DNA of 43,388 nucleotides from UBA8524 sp964215915 (lineage in GTDB: Bacteria; Bacteroidota; Bacteroidia; UBA8524), in assembly GCA_964215915.1 (NCBI GenBank), contig CAXPEB010000032.1:1-43388 (forward strand), in the 5' to 3' direction. The notes under the pieces are model-generated. The model ran no database searches. It was not told the DNA's origin and saw only the letters and a list, made by a program, of their open reading frames with translations. Positions 38,279-43,388 of the stretch are shown in pieces. Position 1 is the stretch's first letter; every line of letters starts with the position of its first letter. The translations under genes and the position numbers were made by a program.

Positions 38279-40945
38279 CTAGTTCCTGTTATCCTGCTTT
38301 TTGTGTTTCAACAGCACGGAGAATAATTCGTCCGGGCGAAAGGGTTTGGTCAGATAATCGTTCATACCCGCCATCTTCCTCTTTTCTATATGATCTAACA
38401 TTGCGGATGCAGTCAGCGCAATAATCGGAATAGCCGGATTGAACTTCCTAATCTCTGTAGTAGCCTGGTAGCCGTCCATAACAGGCATCTGGATATCCAT
38501 CAATACACAATCAAAAGCTCCCTGCTTCACCATTTCCACACCTTCCGCGCCGTTAACAGCCACCTCATTGCTGACCTTCCATTTTTTCAGGAAGTTCTGG
38601 CATACGAATACATTGACCACATTGTCTTCCACAATCAGCACCTTCATGTCCTTAAGGGCTTGTTCTGAATTTTCCGGTGTCATTCCTTCCTGTTCTTCCT
38701 CCATATGATCGATTCGTTTCAAGCTGATCTCAAACCAAAACCTGGAACCTTTTTCCGGTTCCGATTCCACATTAATTCCGCCCCCCATCAATTGCAGCAG
38801 GCGTTGTGAAATAGCCAGGCCAAGTCCTGTTCCGCCAAATTTACGGGTTGAAGAGGTCGTAGCCTGAGAAAACATTTCAAAAAGTTTGGGGATAAATTCC
38901 GGATTGATCCCGATTCCCGTGTCGCTGACCGAAAAGCGCAATCTGTCTTCATCTCCCACACCTTCAACCTTTTCCAGTTTTACCTCCACCGTGCCGTTCT
39001 GGGTGAATTTGTTGGCGTTGGTGATGAGGTTGGTCAGCACTTGTCCCAACCGCAGCCTGTCGCCGATATAGTAAGAATTGTCCGTTAGGTCGGTAACGAA
39101 AGTAATCTGATTCCGGTTTTCCTTTGCCTTATATTCCTGAGGATCGATCAGCGATCGTACCAGGATGTTGGGGGCAAATTCCTGCTCGATCAACTCCACT
39201 TTGCCCGCTTCAATTTTGCTGTAATCCAGGATGTCATTAACCAATCCAAGCAGGTTTTCCGCGGAATTGTGGAGGGTATTGATCTTAGGGAGCAGCTGCG
39301 GATCCTGGTTTTCATCCTTCATCAGATGCGAAATCCCGATTACGGCATTCAAAGGGGTGCGGATCTCATGGCTCATGACCGATAAAAACTCGGACTTGGC
39401 TCTGTTAGCTTGTTCAGCCAGTTCCTTGGCCTTCACCAGGTCCTCCTGATGCTGTTCGTTTTCTATCGCCGAAGAAAGAATACCCGAGGCCAGCTTGAGT
39501 ACGTCCATGGCTTCCAGTGCTTCGTCCTTGCGGACACCGCTCCAGAAAAAGATCCAATCCGCAATTTTTTCCCCCATCACTTCCAGGGGCAAAACCACAA
39601 AGATGTCATTCCCGAATTCCACATACTCCGCTATCTCCGACAACTCAAAGCGGTTTTCCTCAAGTTCCCGCTCCCAGCTTTTTTGCCAGATGCGTTGTTC
39701 CCGGTCCAGCATGCCGGGGAAATACGATTCGTTTTCGGGGGTACAACTGACAAAACAACCACTGGCGCGGCTTACCGACCGGAAATTCGGTCCGTATTCA
39801 CGGTAGACTTTTTTCCAGGAAGGGGTGCGCAGCATTTCATCGGCAAAACGACCGCACAAGCCCAGCAGGGTGGCTGATTTTTCCAGGGCCATCTGGTTCT
39901 GTTTCCAAAGTGTGATATCTCTGAAACTTAGAAGAAAACCACGCTTATCGTCGCCCTCCTGACCGATTCTCCTGCCTTTGAGCAAGATCCATCGCGAAGC
40001 TTCGCGTCCCTTTTTCAACTGGATCTCCAATTCGGGACCGTCATTTCCTTCAAACTGTGTATAGTCGAGCAGGGCCTCTTCCGGACTATCCTTCAGCAAC
40101 CGGCACCATTCGCGGTAATGCAGGTGCTTAAGTTCGCTGTGACCGGAAAGTTCCCTTGCCTTGAAATTTGACTCCACAATTTCACCTGTGTAATCCAGTA
40201 CCAGAGCGGCATCATTCAGGTTAACAAACAGGTTCTGGTAGGCCAGGGGCACATAATCAAATAGACGTTGCCTGAAAATAATGATCAGTCCGATGGCACC
40301 GGTAATGGTAAAAGCCACCGGTGTCGGATCAAATCCGGTAATAGGATTCAGCCCGGTAATGTAAAGGATGTTTCCCATCCAGGGGAACAGGGCACCCAGG
40401 ATTACCAGCACAATATTGAAACGAAACAAGGTAACGCTTCGGAGTGCGGTAAGAATCAGTCGTATGGTTCCGGCAAGCAGACAAACATAACTCACCGCTA
40501 CCCAGAACCAGAAAAGAGGTCCGTAATAGAATTTCAGCCCGAAAGCTCCGGGCAGAAGTTCCCAACGCCGGTATACCAGATGGTGCAAGTCATTGGTAAG
40601 CACCACCAGTAGAAAAAGCCCACAGAAACCCGGAACAAAGTACCGTATCCATTTGGGTATCCGGAGCTGAATATGCGAGTAGCTGAAAATAAAGGTTACC
40701 CAGGCTACCGGAGATACCACGATACCTACATAACTGATCTGTGAGATCCATGCCTTGAGACGTTCGGATTCAAAAAGGAATTGAATGACATCGCAGGCTC
40801 CCCACCAGGCAATGGCAAACATAAGGATGGCAAACTCGCGTGATCCGGCTACCCGCTTTCTGTTGAATGTCGAAAAGCCGATCGTAAGCGCCAGTGCGGT
40901 GCTTACCAGAAGAAGAATCTGCAGAATATGATTGAAAGTAATCAT
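38279..40945 (-). CDS. Hybrid sensor histidine kinase with 7TM input, PAS and receiver domains
   Basis: An 888-residue hybrid kinase. Seven hydrophobic segments (about 5-225) match the histidine-kinase N-terminal 7TM region, then come a PAS-like domain (about 240-350), a GAF-like segment (about 365-495), HisKA with the phospho-histidine in FLSVMSHEIRTPLNAVIG (H526), an HATPase (N-box LGQVLTNLITNANKF, G-box GGTGLGLAIS) and a receiver domain (KVLIVEDN; phosphate acceptor in VLMDIQMPVMDGY). The ATG at 40945 is used because a -7 box overlaps the longer start at 40963. No HPt or output domain is present. Confidence 0.93.
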   Translation of the reverse strand: MITFNHILQILLLVSTALALTIGFSTFNRKRVAGSREFAILMFAIAWWGACDVIQFLFESERLKAWISQISYVGIVVSPVAWVTFIFSYSHIQLRIPKWIRYFVPGFCGLFLLVVLTNDLHHLVYRRWELLPGAFGLKFYYGPLFWFWVAVSYVCLLAGTIRLILTALRSVTLFRFNIVLVILGALFPWMGNILYITGLNPITGFDPTPVAFTITGAIGLIIIFRQRLFDYVPLAYQNLFVNLNDAALVLDYTGEIVESNFKARELSGHSELKHLHYREWCRLLKDSPEEALLDYTQFEGNDGPELEIQLKKGREASRWILLKGRRIGQEGDDKRGFLLSFRDITLWKQNQMALEKSATLLGLCGRFADEMLRTPSWKKVYREYGPNFRSVSRASGCFVSCTPENESYFPGMLDREQRIWQKSWERELEENRFELSEIAEYVEFGNDIFVVLPLEVMGEKIADWIFFWSGVRKDEALEAMDVLKLASGILSSAIENEQHQEDLVKAKELAEQANRAKSEFLSVMSHEIRTPLNAVIGISHLMKDENQDPQLLPKINTLHNSAENLLGLVNDILDYSKIEAGKVELIEQEFAPNILVRSLIDPQEYKAKENRNQITFVTDLTDNSYYIGDRLRLGQVLTNLITNANKFTQNGTVEVKLEKVEGVGDEDRLRFSVSDTGIGINPEFIPKLFEMFSQATTSSTRKFGGTGLGLAISQRLLQLMGGGINVESEPEKGSRFWFEISLKRIDHMEEEQEGMTPENSEQALKDMKVLIVEDNVVNVFVCQNFLKKWKVSNEVAVNGAEGVEMVKQGAFDCVLMDIQMPVMDGYQATTEIRKFNPAIPIIALTASAMLDHIEKRKMAGMNDYLTKPFRPDELFSVLLKHKKQDNRN

Positions 40946-40960
40946 GCAAAAGGGGCCTAC

Positions 40961-40968
40961 CAAAAATA
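40961..40968 (-). promoter_or_regulatory. -7 box TATTTTTG between the two kinase genes
   Basis: A perfect TAnnTTTG box on the minus strand, 15 nt before the ATG at 40945, inside the 37-bp gap. It suggests the 7TM kinase can be transcribed apart from the TPR kinase. Confidence 0.5.
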
Positions 40969-40982
40969 AAACAAATGGATCG

Positions 40983-43388
40983 TCAATTGTTAAATTTTAA
41001 CAGGCATTGACGCATTTGCAGGTAGAGCTGATCCGGTTGAAATGGCTTGAACAGAATGGCATCGAAAAGGTCTGCAGCCTTTTCCGTCACTTCTTCAGAG
41101 TTGGCAGCAGTCAATCCGACGATGCATGATTTAACCCCGTCCTCCCGGATTTTCCTTGCGGCAGTGTAGCCATCCATTACCGGCATATGCATATCCATAA
41201 GGATCAGATGATAGTCTTTTTTCTTCACCATGGCCAGGCATTCCGCACCGTTCTGTGTCCAGTCGGCTTCGGCACCCACGCGATTCAACATCATCCGTAA
41301 CAGCATCTGGTTCTGCGGATGGTCCTCAGCAACCAGTATTTTCCGGTTCTTGGGCCATTTCCAGTTTTCTTCCGTTTTGCTCCTTATTATTTCCGGAGCC
41401 TTGCCTACCTGGAGCGGAATGACCAACTCAACCCGTGTGCCCACATTTACGGTACTGTGCAGAATCAGCGTTCCATCCATAAGTTCCGCCAAACCCTGGC
41501 TGATGGCCAGACCAAGACCTGTCCCTCCGAAACTCCGTATGGTTTGATTGTCCGCCTGATAAAAAGGTGTGAAGATATTCTCCTGATCAGCGTCACTTAT
41601 CCCAATGCCCGAATCGATTACGCTGAAACACACCTGTGGCATGCCCCGCTTTTCACCGATCACCGTTACTTCAAGTTTTACCGTTCCGTCTGATGTAAAC
41701 TTAATCGCATTGCTGATCAGGTTATTGAGTACCTGTTCGATCTTCAAACGGTCGGCAACCACAAACTCCGGAACTTCCGGATGCAACTCCAACTCAAAGC
41801 GAATGCCTTTGCGGGAGGAATCCAGGGTATAAGCACCCTGCAGGGTATGCAGCATCTGAACCAGTGAGAAGTTGGTGTATTTGAGCTTGCTTGAGCCGGC
41901 CTCCAGTTTGTTTAGGTCCAGCATATCGTTTACGAGCAGGATCAGCTGACGGGATGAGGAGCTGAGTATTCTTACCTGTTCTTTCTGGCTTTCACTGATA
42001 TCACTATCCATCAGGCTGTCGGCCATTCCCAGGATCACGTGCAGGGGAGTTCGGATTTCATGGCTGACCACGGAAAGGAAGCGGGTTTTGATACCCAGGG
42101 CATCTTCCAGTTCCCTTTGTTGTTGTCTCAGCAGGTTACGGCGCCGGATACTTTTTATGTACAGCCAGATGATGATGCCGGTTAAAAGAATGAATACGCC
42201 TAATACCAGCAGAACATTCCGGTTTTCTTCCCGCTTTTCCTTCAGTTCTTTTTGTAGCCCTTCGAATTCCAGCTCTTTCCTGGCCAGGATATATTCTTCT
42301 TCCAGCTTTTTACCGGTTTCGTAATTCTCCGCTTTCTGCAGGGAGTCGCTGAGATGGATATAGCGGTTCAGCCAATCCACAGCCTCCGAATTCTGCCCCT
42401 TTCCTTCGAAATAGTCGGCACGCGAACGATACAGACTGAGAACCACCTTGGGGTCTTCCGCCTGCTCGGAAAAGGCAGCTGCCGAATCAAGGTAGGCAGC
42501 GGCTTTTTCCCATTCGTCGGTACTGTTATAGAAATCGGCAAGTTGAATATAGCCGGAAGCCCGGTTCCTGAGACTACCGGAAAGGTGCTTGTATTGAACG
42601 CCAAGTAGCAGGTATTCCTCCGCTTCCGCCTTCCGCCCCAGGTGTTGGTAACACAGGCCTATACTGGTATAGTCGCTGCCCAGATACTCATAGTTGTCTG
42701 ATCCGTCTGCCTGGTCGAGCTCCAGTGTTCGGTAGAAGTAGTTGAGCGCTTCCCCATAGTTTTTTTGTTCTTCTTCCAGCATCCCCAGGTTGGAGGTGGC
42801 CATGGCCATCAACCCATTATCCTGCATCTGTTCTCCCAGCTTCAGCGCTTTGAGAAAATACTCACGGGCCTCCCTGAAATTGTTCTGGTTGTAACGAACC
42901 AGTCCGATGTTATTCAAAGAGTGGGAGATACCTATTGAATCCCCGAGCTGCTCGAAAAGCACCAAAGCCTCAAGGTAGGTTTTGATGGCCTCGTTGTATT
43001 TGCCGAGATAGTCGAGGCTTATTCCCAGCCCGTTGAGAAAGCGCGATTCCGAAGTGATATCCCCAAGTTTTCGGCTTAGTTCCACCCCAAGCTCCTGGTA
43101 CCGGATAGCCATACGGTAATACCCGAGATCCTGGTATTTGTTCCCCGTAAAATAAAGGGCGTCCTGAATGAGGCTGTCGTTACCTGCCTGCTGCGCCTCA
43201 CGGAGAGCATAGAGTGCATATTGAAGGGCAAGTTGTGGGTCAGTATGACTATGCTGTCTGACCGAATCAAAGGCAGCGTTTATTCGGGTAACCGGATGAG
43301 GGATACTCTCCAGACCCGACCGGAATTGGTCCGGCAAGTTTTCCTGACCATACAAACTGCGAATGGCAAACAGGAAAAAACAGAAAAG
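40983..43388 (-). CDS. Hybrid sensor histidine kinase with TPR sensor region, 5' partial
   Basis: The frame is open to the window edge, so the true start lies outside. The first visible residues (LFCFFLFAIRS then LYGQE) are the end of a signal peptide; a TTG at 43355 is not the start. About 801 residues are visible: periplasmic tetratricopeptide repeats (about 50-350; LNNIGLVRYNQNNFREAREY, LGRKAEAEEYLLLG), a coiled segment, one membrane helix (about 390-411), HisKA (FLSVVSHEIRTPLHVILG, H443 counted from the edge), HATPase (GGTGLGLAIS) and a receiver (LILMDMHMPVMDGYTA). There is no DNA-binding output domain. Confidence 0.93.
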   Translation of the reverse strand, partial: LFCFFLFAIRSLYGQENLPDQFRSGLESIPHPVTRINAAFDSVRQHSHTDPQLALQYALYALREAQQAGNDSLIQDALYFTGNKYQDLGYYRMAIRYQELGVELSRKLGDITSESRFLNGLGISLDYLGKYNEAIKTYLEALVLFEQLGDSIGISHSLNNIGLVRYNQNNFREAREYFLKALKLGEQMQDNGLMAMATSNLGMLEEEQKNYGEALNYFYRTLELDQADGSDNYEYLGSDYTSIGLCYQHLGRKAEAEEYLLLGVQYKHLSGSLRNRASGYIQLADFYNSTDEWEKAAAYLDSAAAFSEQAEDPKVVLSLYRSRADYFEGKGQNSEAVDWLNRYIHLSDSLQKAENYETGKKLEEEYILARKELEFEGLQKELKEKREENRNVLLVLGVFILLTGIIIWLYIKSIRRRNLLRQQQRELEDALGIKTRFLSVVSHEIRTPLHVILGMADSLMDSDISESQKEQVRILSSSSRQLILLVNDMLDLNKLEAGSSKLKYTNFSLVQMLHTLQGAYTLDSSRKGIRFELELHPEVPEFVVADRLKIEQVLNNLISNAIKFTSDGTVKLEVTVIGEKRGMPQVCFSVIDSGIGISDADQENIFTPFYQADNQTIRSFGGTGLGLAISQGLAELMDGTLILHSTVNVGTRVELVIPLQVGKAPEIIRSKTEENWKWPKNRKILVAEDHPQNQMLLRMMLNRVGAEADWTQNGAECLAMVKKKDYHLILMDMHMPVMDGYTAARKIREDGVKSCIVGLTAANSEEVTEKAADLFDAILFKPFQPDQLYLQMRQCLLKFNN

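Overview
The window is a stretch of chromosome from a member of the Bacteroidota, most likely an assembled (possibly metagenomic) contig. Four things point to this phylum: -7 promoter boxes of the TAnnTTTG type in front of many genes, three proteins ending in type IX secretion (T9SS) sorting domains, an ATP synthase operon in the order atpBEFHAG with no atpD/atpC after it, and an almost complete lack of Shine-Dalgarno sequences. I cannot place it securely below phylum. GC looks close to 50% and even. I see no tRNA, rRNA, IS element, prophage or CRISPR array.

Layout. 1-240 is a 107-bp perfect fold-back that cuts atpB short, probably an assembly or amplification artefact. 112-4744 is the F-type ATP synthase operon, ending in a strong terminator. 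4981-9084 is an overlapping operon of a TonB-dependent receptor, an RlpA-like protein and a Pif1-type helicase. 9249-14485 is the most accessory-looking part: four exported proteins (a tail-fibre-like coiled-coil protein, two mosaic paralogous lipoproteins and a large T9SS cargo protein), none with a known function. 14750-17364 holds a YcxB-like membrane protein, a zinc-ribbon plus RNA polymerase alpha-CTD-like small protein and an arylsulfotransferase-like T9SS protein. 17398-20528 (minus) is an exported endonuclease/exonuclease/phosphatase-family protein overlapping polyphosphate kinase.

20645-28473 (plus) is a dense housekeeping run: phosphohexomutase, YchF, DinB-like, YraN, LipB, LemA, two TPM-domain proteins, a PolB-like exonuclease and an RNA-methyltransferase-like protein. 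28474-33271 mixes a glycosyltransferase, a second RlpA, DprA and a T9SS propeller-like protein. 33333-37876 holds ornithine aminotransferase, a small membrane protein, HutI, gamma-carbonic anhydrase, an RDD protein and an ArsC-like reductase. 37877-38278 is the only gene-poor stretch over 300 bp; it has a -7 box, a possible 48-aa ORF and a cluster of GC-rich hairpins. 38279-43388 (minus) encodes two hybrid sensor kinases in tandem, the upstream one cut by the window edge.

Most genes are ordinary for the phylum. The best leads for something new are the 9249-14485 exported operon with its mosaic lipoprotein pair, the free-standing alpha-CTD/zinc-ribbon protein, the regular 3-6 nt gap between -7 boxes and ATG codons (which predicts leaderless mRNAs), and the structured 37.9-38.3 kb gap.
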